The position numbers were made by a program, and so were the translations under genes. The notes under the pieces were generated by a model, which did not search any database, had not been told where the DNA came from, and saw nothing but the letters and a program-made list of their open reading frames with translations. A DNA stretch of 64,000 nt from Siphonodentalium dalli (lineage: Eukaryota; Mollusca; Scaphopoda; Gadilida; Siphonodentaliidae), in assembly GCA_032622095.1 (NCBI GenBank), contig CP136069.1:169748394-169812393 (forward strand), in the 5' to 3' direction. Of this stretch, positions 14,271-29,200 are shown in pieces. The stretch's first letter is position 1, and every line of letters begins with the position of its first letter.

Positions 14271-17200
14271 CACTCATTCCCTTAATAAATAGCTGACACT
14301 CATTCCCTTAATAAATAGCTGACACTCATTCCCTTAATAACGAGCTGCCACTCATTCCCTTAATAACGAGCTGACACGCATTCCCTTAATATAGAGCTGA
14401 CACTCATTCCCTTAATAACGAGCTGCCACTCATTCCCTTAATAACGAGCTGACACTCATTCCCTTAATAACGAGCTGCCACTCATTCCCTTAATAAATAG
14501 TTGCCACTCATTCCCTTAATAACGAGCTGCCACTCATTCCCTTAATAAATAGCTGACACTCATTCCCTTAATAAATAGCTGACACTCATTCCCTTAATAA
14601 CGAGCTGACACTCATTCCCTTAATATAGAGCTGACACTCATTCCCTTAATAACGAGCTGACACGCATTCCCTTAATATCGAGCTGACACTCATTCCCTTA
14701 ATAACGAGCTGCCACTCATTCCCTTAATAACGAGCTGCCACTCATTCCCTTAATAACGAGCTGACACTCATTCCCTTAATAACGAGCTGACACTCATTCC
14801 CTTAATAACGAGCTGCACTCATTCCCTTAATAACGAGCTGACACTCATTCCCTTAATAACGAGCTGACACTCATTCCCTTAATATAGAGCTGACACTCAT
14901 TCCCTTAATAACGAGCTGACACTCATTCCCTTAATAACGAGCTGACACTCATTCCCTTAATATAGAGCTGACACTCATTCCCTTAATAACGAGCTGCCAC
15001 TCATTCCCTTAATAACGAGCTGACACTCATTCCCTTAATAACGAGCTGACACTCATTCCCTTAATATAGAGCTGACACTCATTCCCTTAATAACGAGCTG
15101 ACACTCATTCCCTTAATAACGAGCTGACACTCATTCCCTTAATATAGAGCTGCCACACATTCCCTTAATAAATAGCTGCCACTCATTCCCTTAATATAGA
15201 GCTGCCACTCATTCCCTTAATAAATAGCTGACACTCATTCCCTTAATAAATAGCTGACACTCATTCCCTTAATAACGAGCTGACACTCATTCCCTTAATA
15301 ACGAGCTGACACTCATTCCCTTAATAAATAGCTGCCACTCATTCCCTTAATAACGAGCTGACACTCATTCCCTTAATAAATAGCTGTCACTCATTCCCTT
15401 AATATAGAGCTGCCACTCATTCCCTTAATATAGAGCTGACACTCATTCCCATAATAAATAGCTGCCACTCATCCCCTTAATAACGAGCTGACACTCATTC
15501 CCTTAATAACGAGCTGACACTCATTCCCTTAATAAATAGCTGACACTCATTCCCTTAATATAGAGCTGCCACTCATTCCCTTAATATAGAGCTGACACTC
15601 ATTCCCATAATAAATAGCTGCCACTCATCCCCTTAATAACGAGCTGCCACTCATTCCCTTAATAAATAGCTGACACTCATTCCCTTAATAAATAGCTGAC
15701 ACTCATTCCCTTAATAACGAGCTGCCACTCATTCCCTTAATAACGAGCTGACACTCATCCCCTTAATAAATAGCTGACACTCATTCCCTTAATAACGAGC
15801 TGACACTCATTCCCTTAATAAATAGCTGACACTCATTCCCTTAATAACGAGCTGACACTCATTCCCTTAATAACGAGCTGACACTCATTCCCTTAATAAA
15901 TAGCTGACACTCATTCCCTTAATAACGAGCTGACACTCATTCCCTTAATATAGAGCTGACACTCATTCCCTTAATATAGAGCTGACACTCATTCCCTTAA
16001 TAACGAGCTGACACTCATTCCCTTAATAACGAGCTGACACTCATTCCCTTAATAACGAGCTGACACTCATTCCCTTAATATAGAGCTGCCACTCATTCCC
16101 TTAATAAATAGCTGCCACTCATTCCCTTAATAACGACCTGCCACTCATTCCCTTAATAAATAGCTGACACTCATTCCCTTAATAAATAGCTGACACTCAT
16201 TCCCTTAATATAGAGCTGACACTCATTCCCTTAATAACGAGCTGCCACTCATTCCCTTAATAACGAGCTGCCACTCATTTCCTTAATAAATAGCTGACAC
16301 TCATTCCCTTAATAACTAGCTGCCACTCATTCCCTTAATAAATAGCTGCCACTCATCCCCTTAATAAATAGCTGACACTCATTCCCTTTAATATAGAGCT
16401 GCCACTCATTCCCTTTAATATAGAGCTGACACTCATTCCCTTAATAACGAGCTGACACTCATTCCCTTAATAACGAGCTGCCACTCATTCCCTTAATAAA
16501 TAGCTGACACTCATTCCCTTAATAAATAGCTGACACTCATTCCCTTAATAACGAGCTGACACTCATTCCCTTAATATAGAGCTGACACTCATTCCCTTAA
16601 TATAGAGCTGACACTCATTCCCTTAATATAGAGCTGACACTCATTCCCTTAATAACGAGCTGACACTCATTCCCTTAATAACGAGCTGACACTCATTCCC
16701 TTAATATAGAGCTGCCACTCATTCCCTTAATAAATAGCTGCCACTCATTCCCTTAATAACGACCTGCCACTCATTCCCTTAATAAATAGCTGACACTCAT
16801 TCCCTTAATAAATAGCTGACACTCATTCCCTTAATATAGAGCTGACACTCATTCCCTTAATATAGAGCTGACACTCATTCCCTTAATAACGAGCTGCCAC
16901 TCATTCCCTTAATAAATAGCTGACACTCATTCCCTTAATAACGAGCTGCCACTCATTCCCTTAATAACGAGCTGCCACTCATTTCCTTAATAAATAGCTG
17001 ACACTCATTCCCTTAATAACTAGCTGCCACTCATTCCCTTAATAAATAGCTGCCACTCATCCCCTTAATAAATAGCTGACACTCATTCCCTTTAATATAG
17101 AGCTGACACTCATTCCCTTAATATAGAGCTGACACTCATTCCCTTAATAACGAGCTGCCACTCATTCCCTTAATAAATAGCTGACACTCATTCCCTTAAT

Positions 17201-20200
17201 AAATAGCTGACACTCATTCCCTTAATAACGAGCTGACACTCATTCCCTTAATATAGAGCTGACACTCATTCCCTTACTATAGAGCTGACACTCATTCCCT
17301 TAATAACGAGCTGACACTCATTCCCTTAATAACGAGCTGACACTCATTCCCTTAATAACGAGCTGCCACTCATTCCCTTAATAAATAGCTGCCACTCATT
17401 CCCTTAATAACGAGCTGACACTCATTCCCTTAATAACGAGCTGACACTCATTCCCTTAATAACGAGCTGACACTCATTCCCTTAATAAATAGCTGCCACT
17501 CATTCCCTTAATAACGAGATGCCACTCATTCCCTTAATAAATAGCTGACACTCATTCCCTTAATAAATAGCTGACACTCATTCCCTTAATAACGAGCTGA
17601 CACTCATTCCCTTAATATAGAGCTGACACTCATTCCCTTAATAACGAGCTGACACTCATTCCCTTAATAACGAGCTGACACTCATTCCCTTAATATAGAG
17701 CTGACACTCATTCCCTTAATAACGAGCTGACACTCATTCCCTTAATATAGAGCTGCCACTCATTCCCTTAATAAATAGCTGCCACTCATTCCCTTAATAA
17801 CGAGCTGCCACTCATTGCCTTAATAAATAGCTGACACTCATTCCCTTAATAAATAGCTGCCACTCATTCCCTTAATAAATAGCTGACACTCATTCCCTTA
17901 ATAAATAGCTGCCACTCATTCCCTTAATAACGAGCTGCCACTCATTCCCTTAATAAATAGCTGACACTCATTCCCTTAATAAATAGCTGACACTCATTCC
18001 CTTAATAAATAGCTGACACTCATTCCCTTAATAACGAGCTGACACTCATTCCCTTAATATAGAGCTGACACTCATTCCCTTAATAACGAGCTGACACTCA
18101 TTCCCTTAATAACGAGCTGACACTCATTCCCTTAATATAGAGCTGACACTCATTCCCTTAATAACGAGCTGACACTCATTCCCTTAATATAGAGCTGCCA
18201 CTCATTCCCTTAATAACGAGCTGCCACTCATTCCCTTAATAAATAGCTGACACTCATTCCCTTAATAAATAGCTGCCACTCATTCCCTTAATAACGAGCT
18301 GACACTCATTCCCTTAATAAATAGCTGTCACTCATTCCCTTAATATAGAGCTGCCACTCATTCCCTTAATATAGAGCTGACACTCATTCCCATAATAAAT
18401 AGCTGCCACTCATCCCCTTAATAACGAGCTGTCACTCATCCCCTTAATAACGAGCTGACACTCATTCCCTTAATAAATAGCTGACACTCATTCCCTTAAT
18501 AAATAGCTGACACTCATTCCCTTAATAAATAGCTGACACTCATTCCCTTAATATAGAGCTGCCACTCATTCCCTTAATAACGAGCTGACACTCATTCCCT
18601 TAATATAGAGCTGACACTCATTCCCTTAATAAATAGCTGCCACTCATCCCCTTAATATAGAGCTGCCACTCATCCCTTAATAAATAGCTGACACTCATTC
18701 CCTTAATAAATAGCTGCCACTCATCCCCTTGATATAGAGCTGACACTCATTCCCTTAATAACGAGCTGACACTCATTCCCTTAATAAATAGCTGCCACTC
18801 ATCCCCTTAATATAGAGCTGACACTCATTCCCTTAATAAATAGCTGACACTCATTCCCTTAATATAGAGCTGCCACTCATCCCCTTAATAACGAGCTGCC
18901 ACTCATTCCCTTAATATAGAGCTGACACTCATTCCCTTAATATAGAGCTGACACTCATTCCCTTAATAACGAGCTGACACTCATTCCCTTAATAACGAGC
19001 TGCCACTCATTCCCTTAATATAGAGCTGCCACTCATTCCCTTAATAACGAGCTGACACTCATTCCCTTAATAAATAGCTGCCACTCATCCCCTTAATAAC
19101 GAGCTGACCCTCATTCCCTTAATAAATAGCTGACACTCATTCCCTTAATATAGAGCTGCCACTCATTCCCTTAATAACGAGCTGACACTCATTCCCTTAA
19201 TATAGAGCTGACACTCATTCCCTTAATAAATAGCTGCCACTCATCCCCTTAATATAGAGCTGCCACTCATCCCTTAATAAATAGCTGACACTCATTCCCT
19301 TAATAAATAGCTGCCACTCATCCCCTTGATATAGAGCTGACACTCATTCCCTTAATAACGAGCTGACACTCATTCCCTTAATATAGAGCTGACACTCATT
19401 CCCTTAATAAATAGCTGACACTCATTCCCTTAATATAGAGCTGCCACTCATTCCCTTAATAACGAGCTGACACTCATTCCCTTAATATAGAGCTGACACT
19501 CATTCCCTTAATAAATAGCTGCCACTCATCCCCTTAATATAGAGCTGCCACTCATCCCTTAATAAATAGCTGACACTCATTCCCTTAATAAATAGCTGCC
19601 ACTCATCCCCTTGATATAGAGCTGACACTCATTCCCTTAATAACGAGCTGACACTCATTCCCTTAATATAGAGCTGACACTCACTCCCTTAATAAATAGC
19701 TGCCACTCATCCCCTTAATATAGAGCTGACACTCATTCCCTTAATAAATAGCTGCCACTCATCCCTTAATATAGAGCTGACACTCATTCCCTTAATAAAT
19801 AGCTGCCACTCATCCCCTTAATATAGAGCTGACACTCATTCCCTTAATAAATAGCTGCCACTCATCCCCTTAATATAGAGCTGACACTCATTCCCTTAAT
19901 AAATAGCTGCCACTCATCCCTTAATATAGAGCTGACACTCATTCCCTTAATAAATAGCTGCCACTCATCCCCTTAATATAGAGCTGACACTCATTCCCTT
20001 AATAAATAGCTGACACTCATTCCCTTAATATAGAGCTGCCACTCATCCCCTTAATAACGAGCTGCCACTCATTCCCTTAATATAGAGCTGACACTCATTC
20101 CCTTAATAAATAGCTGCCACTCATTCCCTTAATATAGAGCTGACACTCATTCCCTTAATATAGAGCTGCCACTCATTCCCTTAATAACGAGCTGACACTC

Positions 20201-23200
20201 ATTCCCTAAATATAGAGCTGACACTCATTCCCTTAATAAATAGCTGCCACTCATCCCCTTAATATAGAGCTGCCACTCATCCCTTAATAAATAGCTGACA
20301 CTCATTCCCTTAATAAATAGCTGCCACTCATCCCCTTAATATAGAGCTGACACTCATTCCCTTAATATAGAGCTGCCACTCATTCCCTTAATAACGAGCT
20401 GACACTCATTCCCTTAATATAGAGCTGACACTCATTCCCTTAATAAATAGCTGCCACTCATCCCCTTAATATAGAGCTGCCACTCATCCCTTAATAAATA
20501 GCTGACACTCATTCCCTTAATAAATAGCTGCCACTCATCCCCTTGATATAGAGCTGACACTCATTCCCTTAATAACGAGCTGACACTCATTCCCTTAATA
20601 AATAGCTGCCACTCATCCCCTTAATATAGAGCTGACACTCATTCCCTTAATAAATAGCTGACACTCATTCCCTTAATAACGAGCTGCCACTCATTCCCTT
20701 AATAAATAGCTGACACTCATTCCCTTAATAACGAGCTGCCACTCATTCCCTTAATATAGAGCTGCCACTCATTCCCTTAATATAGAGCTGACACTCATTC
20801 CCTTAATAACGAGCTGACACTCATTCCCTTAATATAGAGCTGACACTCATTCCCTTAATAACGAGCTGACACTCATTCCCTTAATAAATAGCTGACACTC
20901 ATTCCCTTAATAACGAGCTGACACTCATTCCCTTAATAACTAGCTGCCACTCATTCCCTTAATATAGAGCTGACACTCATTCCCTTAATATAGAGCTGAC
21001 ACTCATTCCCTTAATATAGAGCTGACACTCATTCCCTTAATAAATAGCTGACACTCATTCCCTTAATAACGAGCTGCCACTCATTCCCTTAATAAATAGC
21101 TGACACTCATTCCCTTAATAACGAGCTGCCACTCATTCCCTTAATAACGAGCTGCCACTCATTCCCTTAATATAGAGCTGCCACTCATTCCCTTAATATA
21201 GAGCTGACACTCATTCCCTTAATAACGAGCTGACACTCATTCCCTTAATATAGAGCTGACACTCATTCCCTTAATAACGAGCTGACACTCATTCCCTTAA
21301 TAACGAGCTGACACTCATTCCCTTAATATAGAGCTGACACTCATTCCCTTAATAACGAGCTGACACTCATTCCCTTAATATAGAGCTGCCACTCATTCCC
21401 TTAATAACGAGCTGCCACTCATTCCCTTAATAAATAGCTGACACTCATTCCCTTAATAAATAGCTGCCACTCATTCCCTTAATAACGAGCTGACACTCAT
21501 TCCCTTAATAAATAGCTGTCACTCATTCCCTTAATATAGAGCTGCCACTCATTCCCTTAATATAGAGCTGACACTCATTCCCATAATAAATAGCTGCCAC
21601 TCATCCCCTTAATAACGAGCTGTCACTCATCCCCTTAATAACGAGCTGACACTCATTCCCTTAATAAATAGCTGACACTCATTCCCTTAATAAATAGCTG
21701 ACACTCATTCCCTTAATAAATAGCTGACACTCATTCCCTTAATATAGAGCTGCCACTCATTCCCTTAATAACGAGCTGACACTCATTCCCTTAATATAGA
21801 GCTGACACTCATTCCCTTAATAAATAGCTGCCACTCATCCCCTTAATATAGAGCTGCCACTCATCCCTTAATAAATAGCTGACACTCATTCCCTTAATAA
21901 ATAGCTGCCACTCATCCCCTTGATATAGAGCTGACACTCATTCCCTTAATAACGAGCTGACACTCATTCCCTTAATAAATAGCTGCCACTCATCCCCTTA
22001 ATATAGAGCTGACACTCATTCCCTTAATAAATAGCTGACACTCATTCCCTTAATATAGAGCTGCCACTCATCCCCTTAATAACGAGCTGCCACTCATTCC
22101 CTTAATATAGAGCTGACACTCATTCCCTTAATATAGAGCTGACACTCATTCCCTTAATAACGAGCTGACACTCATTCCCTTAATAACGAGCTGCCACTCA
22201 TTCCCTTAATATAGAGCTGCCACTCATTCCCTTAATAACGAGCTGACACTCATTCCCTTAATAAATAGCTGCCACTCATCCCCTTAATAACGAGCTGACC
22301 CTCATTCCCTTAATAAATAGCTGACACTCATTCCCTTAATATAGAGCTGCCACTCATTCCCTTAATAACGAGCTGACACTCATTCCCTTAATATAGAGCT
22401 GACACTCATTCCCTTAATAAATAGCTGCCACTCATCCCCTTAATATAGAGCTGCCACTCATCCCTTAATAAATAGCTGACACTCATTCCCTTAATAAATA
22501 GCTGCCACTCATCCCCTTGATATAGAGCTGACACTCATTCCCTTAATAACGAGCTGACACTCATTCCCTTAATATAGAGCTGACACTCATTCCCTTAATA
22601 AATAGCTGACACTCATTCCCTTAATATAGAGCTGCCACTCATTCCCTTAATAACGAGCTGACACTCATTCCCTTAATATAGAGCTGACACTCATTCCCTT
22701 AATAAATAGCTGCCACTCATCCCCTTAATATAGAGCTGCCACTCATCCCTTAATAAATAGCTGACACTCATTCCCTTAATAAATAGCTGCCACTCATCCC
22801 CTTGATATAGAGCTGACACTCATTCCCTTAATAACGAGCTGACACTCATTCCCTTAATATAGAGCTGACACTCATTCCCTTAATAAATAGCTGCCACTCA
22901 TCCCCTTAATATAGAGCTGACACTCATTCCCTTAATAAATAGCTGCCACTCATCCCTTAATATAGAGCTGACACTCATTCCCTTAATAAATAGCTGCCAC
23001 TCATCCCCTTAATATAGAGCTGACACTCATTCCCTTAATAAATAGCTGCCACTCATCCCCTTAATATAGAGCTGACACTCATTCCCTTAATAAATAGCTG
23101 CCACTCATCCCTTAATATAGAGCTGACACTCATTCCCTTAATAAATAGCTGCCACTCATCCCCTTAATATAGAGCTGACACTCATTCCCTTAATAAATAG

Positions 23201-26200
23201 CTGACACTCATTCCCTTAATATAGAGCTGCCACTCATCCCCTTAATAACGAGCTGCCACTCATTCCCTTAATATAGAGCTGACACTCATTCCCTTAATAA
23301 ATAGCTGCCACTCATTCCCTTAATATAGAGCTGACACTCATTCCCTTAATATAGAGCTGCCACTCATTCCCTTAATAACGAGCTGACACTCATTCCCTAA
23401 ATATAGAGCTGACACTCATTCCCTTAATAAATAGCTGCCACTCATCCCCTTAATATAGAGCTGCCACTCATCCCTTAATAAATAGCTGACACTCATTCCC
23501 TTAATAAATAGCTGCCACTCATCCCCTTAATATAGAGCTGACACTCATTCCCTTAATATAGAGCTGCCACTCATTCCCTTAATAACGAGCTGACACTCAT
23601 TCCCTTAATATAGAGCTGACACTCATTCCCTTAATAAATAGCTGCCACTCATCCCCTTAATATAGAGCTGCCACTCATCCCTTAATAAATAGCTGACACT
23701 CATTCCCTTAATAAATAGCTGCCACTCATCCCCTTGATATAGAGCTGACACTCATTCCCTTAATAACGAGCTGACACTCATTCCCTTAATAAATAGCTGC
23801 CACTCATCCCCTTAATATAGAGCTGACACTCATTCCCTTAATAAATAGCTGACACTCATTCCCTTAATAACGAGCTGCCACTCATTCCCTTAATAAATAG
23901 CTGACACTCATTCCCTTAATAACGAGCTGCCACTCATTCCCTTAATATAGAGCTGCCACTCATTCCCTTAATATAGAGCTGACACTCATTCCCTTAATAA
24001 CGAGCTGACACTCATTCCCTTAATATAGAGCTGACACTCATTCCCTTAATAACGAGCTGACACTCATTCCCTTAATAAATAGCTGACACTCATTCCCTTA
24101 ATAACGAGCTGACACTCATTCCCTTAATAACGAGCTGCCACTCATTCCCTTAATATAGAGCTGACACTCATTCCCTTAATATAGAGCTGACACTCATTCC
24201 CTTAATATAGAGCTGACACTCATTCCCTTAATAAATAGCTGACACTCATTCCCTTAATAACGAGCTGCCACTCATTCCCTTAATAAATAGCTGACACTCA
24301 TTCCCTTAATAACGAGCTGCCACTCATTCCCTTAATAACGAGCTGCCACTCATTCCCTTAATATAGAGCTGCCACTCATTCCCTTAATATAGAGCTGACA
24401 CTCATTCCCTTAATAACGAGCTGACACTCATTCCCTTAATATAGAGCTGACACTCATTCCCTTAATAACGAGCTGACACTCATTCCCTTAATAAATAGCT
24501 GACACTCATTCCCTTAATAACGAGCTGACACTCATTCCCTTAATAACGAGCTGCCACTCATTCCCTTAATATAGAGCTGACACTCATTCCCTTAATAACG
24601 AGCTGCCACTCATTCCCTTAATATAGAGCTGCCACTCATCCCCTTAATAACGAGCTGACACTCATTCCCTTAATAAATAGCTGACACTCATTCCCTTAAT
24701 AAATAGCTGACACTCATTCCCTTAATAACGAGCTGCCACTCATTCCCTTAATAAATAGCTGCCACTCATTCTCTTAATATAGAGCTGCCACTCATCCCCT
24801 TAATAACGAGCTGACACTCATTCCCTTAATAAATAGCTGCCACTCATTCCCTTAATAAATAGCTGACACTCATTCCCTTAATAACGAGCTGCCACTCATT
24901 CCCTTAATAAATAGCTGCCACTCATTCCCTTAATAAATAGCTGCCATTCATTCCCTTAATAAATAGCTGCCACTCATTCCCTTAATAAATAGCTGCCACT
25001 CATTCCCTTAATAAATAGCTGCCACTCATTCCCTTAATAAATAGCTGCCACTCATTCCCTTAATAAATAGCTGCCATTCATTCCCTTAATAAATAGCTGC
25101 CACTCATTCCCTTAATAAATAGCTGCCACTCATTCCCTTAATAAATAGCTGCCACTCATTCCCTTAATAAATAGCCGACACTCATCCACTTAATAAATAG
25201 CTGCCACTCATTCCCTTAATAAATAGCTGACACTCATTCCCTTAATAAATAGCTGACACTCATTCCCTTAATAACGAGCTGCCACTCATTCCCTTAATAA
25301 ATAGCTGCCACTCATTCCCTTAATAAATAGCTGCCACTCATTCCCTTAATAAATAGCTGCCACTCATTCCCTTAATAAATAGCTGACACTCATTCCCTTA
25401 ATAAATAGCTGCCACTCATCCCCTTAATAAATAGCTGACACTTATTCCCTTAATAAATAGCTGACACTCATTCCCATAATAAATAGCTGCCACTCATCCC
25501 CTTAATAACGAGCTGACACTCATTCCCTTAATATAGAGCTGACACTCATTCCCTTAATAAATAGCTGCCACTCATCCCCTTAATAAATAGCTGACACTCA
25601 TTCCCTTAATAAATAGCTGACACTCATTCCCATAATAAATAGCTGACACTCATTCCCTTAATAACGAGCTGACACTCATTCCCTTAATATAGAGCTGACA
25701 CTCATTCCCTTAATAACGAGCTGCCACTCATTCCCTTAATATAGAGCTGCCACTCATTCCCTTAATAAATAGCTGCCACTCATTCCCTTAATAAATAGCT
25801 GCCACTCATTCCCTTAATAAATAGCTGCCACTCATTCCCTTAATAAATAGCTGCCACTCATTCCCTTAATAAATAGCTGCCACTCATTCCCTTAATAAAT
25901 AGCTGACACTCATTCCCTTAATAAATAGCTGCCACTCATCCCCTTAATAAATAGCTGCCACTCATTCCCTTAATAAATAGCTGTCACTCGTTCCCTTAAT
26001 AAATAGCTGCCACTCATTCCCTTAATAAATAGCTGCCACTCATTCCCTTAATAAATAGCTGCCACTCATTCCCTTAATAAATAGCTGCCACTCATTCCCT
26101 TAATAAATAGCTGACACTCATCCCCTTAATAAATAGCTGCCACTCATTCCCTTAATAAATAGCTGACACTCATTCCCTTAATAAATAGCTGACACTCATT

Positions 26201-29200
26201 CCCTTAATAACGAGCTGCCACTCATTCCCTTAATAAATAGCTGCCACTCATTCCCTTAATAAATAGCTGCCACTCATTCCCTTAATAAATAGCTGCCACT
26301 CATTCCCTTAATAAATAGCTGACACTCATTCCCTTAATAAATAGCTGCCACTCATCCCCTTAATAAATAGCTGACACTCATTCCCTTAATAAATAGCTGA
26401 CACTCATTCCCATAATAAATAGCTGCCACTCATCCCCTTAATAACGAGCTGACACTCATTCCCTTAATAAATAGCTGACACTCATTCCCTTAATAACGAG
26501 CTGACACTCATTCCCATAATAAATAGCTGGCACTCATCCCCTTAATAACGAGCTGACACTCATTCCCTTAATAAATAGCTGACACTCATTCCCTTAATAT
26601 AGAGCTGCCACTCATTCCCTTAATAACGAGCTGACACTCATTCCCTTAATATAGAGCTGACACTCATTCCCTTAATAAATAGCTGCCACTCATCCCCTTA
26701 ATAACGAGCTGCCACTCATTCCCTTAATATAGAGCTGACACCCATTCCCTTAATAACGAGCTGCCACTCATTCACTTAATAACGAGCTGCCACTCATTCC
26801 CTTAATAACGAGCTGACACTCATCCCCTTAATAACGAGCTGACACTCATTCCCTTAATAAATAGCTGACACTCATTCCCTTAATATAGAGCTGCCACTCA
26901 TTCCCTTAATAACGAGCTGACACTCATTCCCTTAATATAGAGCTGACACTCATTCCCTTAATAAATAGCTGCCACTCATCCCCTTAATAACGAGCTGCCA
27001 CTCATTCCCTTAATATAGAGCTGACACTCATTCCCTTAATAACGAGCTGCCACTCATTCCCTTAATAACGAGCTGCCACTCATTCCCTTAATAACGAGCT
27101 GACACTCATTCCCTTAATATAGAGCTGACACTCATTCCCTTAATAAATAGCTGACACTCATTCCCTTAATAAATAGCTGACACTCATTCCCTTAATAAAT
27201 AGCTGACACTCATTCCCTTAATATAGAGCTGCCACTCATTCCCTTAATAACGAGCTGACACTCATTCCCTTAATATAGAGCTGACACTCATTCCCTTAAT
27301 AAATAGCTGACACTCATTCCCTTAATAAATAGCTGACACTCATTCCCTTAATAAATAGCTGACACTCATTCCCTTAATATAGAGCTGCCACTCATTCCCT
27401 TAATATAGAGCTGACACTCATTCCCTTAATAAATAGCTGACACTCATTCCCTTAATAAATAGCTGACACTCATTCCCTTAATAACGAGCTGACACTCATT
27501 CCCTTAATAAATAGCTGCCACTCATTCCCTTAATTTAGAGCTGCCACTCATTCCCTTAATAACGAGCTGACACTCATTCCCTTAATAAATAGCTGCCACT
27601 CATTCCCTTAATATAGAGCTGCCACTCATTCCCTTAATAACGAGCTGACACTCATTCCCTTAATAAATAGCTGCCACTCATTCCCTTAATATAGAGCTGC
27701 CACTCATTCCCTTAATAACGAGCTGACACTCATTCCCTTAATAAATAGCTGACACTCATTCCCTTAATATAGAGCTGCCACTCATTCCCTTAATAACGAG
27801 CTGACACTCATTCCCTTAATAAATAGCTGACACTCATTCCCTTAATATAGAGCTGCCACTCATTCCCTTAATAACGAGCTGCCACTCATTCCCTTAATAA
27901 ATAGCTGCCACTCATCCCCTTAATAACGAGCTGCCACTCATTCCCTTAATAACGAGCTGACACTCATTCCCTTAATAAATAGCTGCCACTCATTCCCTTA
28001 ATAACGAGCTGACACTCATTCCCTTAATAAATAGCTGTCACTCATTCCCTTAATATAGAGCTGCCACTCATTCCCTTAATAAATAGCTGACACTCATTCC
28101 CTTAATAAATAGCTGCCACTCATCCCCTTAATAACGAGCTGCCACTCATTCCCTTAATAACGAGCTGACACTCATTCCCTTAATAACGAGCTGACACTCA
28201 TTCCCTTAATATAGAGCTGACACTCATTCCCTTAATAAATAGCTGCCACTCATCCCCTTAATAACGAGCTGCCACTCATTCCCTTAATAACGAGCTGACA
28301 CTCATTCCCTTAATATAGAGCTGACACTCATTCCATTAATAACGAGCTGACACTCATTCCCTTAATAAATAGCTGCCACTCATCCCCTTAATATAGAGCT
28401 GCCACTCATTCCCTTAATAAATAGCTGCCACTCATTCCCTTAATAAATAGCTGCCACTCATCCCCTTAATATAGAGCTGCCACTCATTCCCTTAATAACG
28501 AGCTGCCACTCATTCCCTTAATAACGAGCTGCCACTCATTCCCTTAATAACGAGCTGACACTCATTCCCTTAATAACGAGCTGCCACTCATTCCCTTAAT
28601 ATAGAGCTGCCACTCATCCCCTTAATAACGAGCTGCCACTCATTCCCTTAATAAATAGCTGACACTCATTCCCTTAATAAATAGCTGACACTCATTCCCT
28701 TAATAACGAGCTGCCACTCATCCCCTTAATATAGAGCTGCCACTCATTCCCTTAATAACGAGCTGACACTCATTCCCTTAATATAGAGCTGACACTCATT
28801 CCCTTAATAAATAGCTGCCACTCATCCCCTTAATAACGAGCTGCCACTCATTCCCTTAATAAATAGCTGCCACTCATCCCCTTAATAACGAGCTGACACT
28901 CATTCCCTTAATAAATAGCTGCCACTCATTCCCTTAATATAGAGCTGACACTCATTCCCTTAATAACGAGCTGACACTCATTCCCTTAATATAGAGCTGA
29001 CACTCATTCCCTTAATAACGAGCTGACACTCATTCCCTTAATATAGAGCTGACACTCATTCCCTTAATAAATAGCTGCCACTCATCCCCTTAATAACGAG
29101 CTGCCACTCATTCCCTTAATAAATAGCTGCCACTCATCCCCTTAATAACGAGCTGACACTCATTCCCTTAATATAGAGCTGACACTCATTCCCTTAATAA

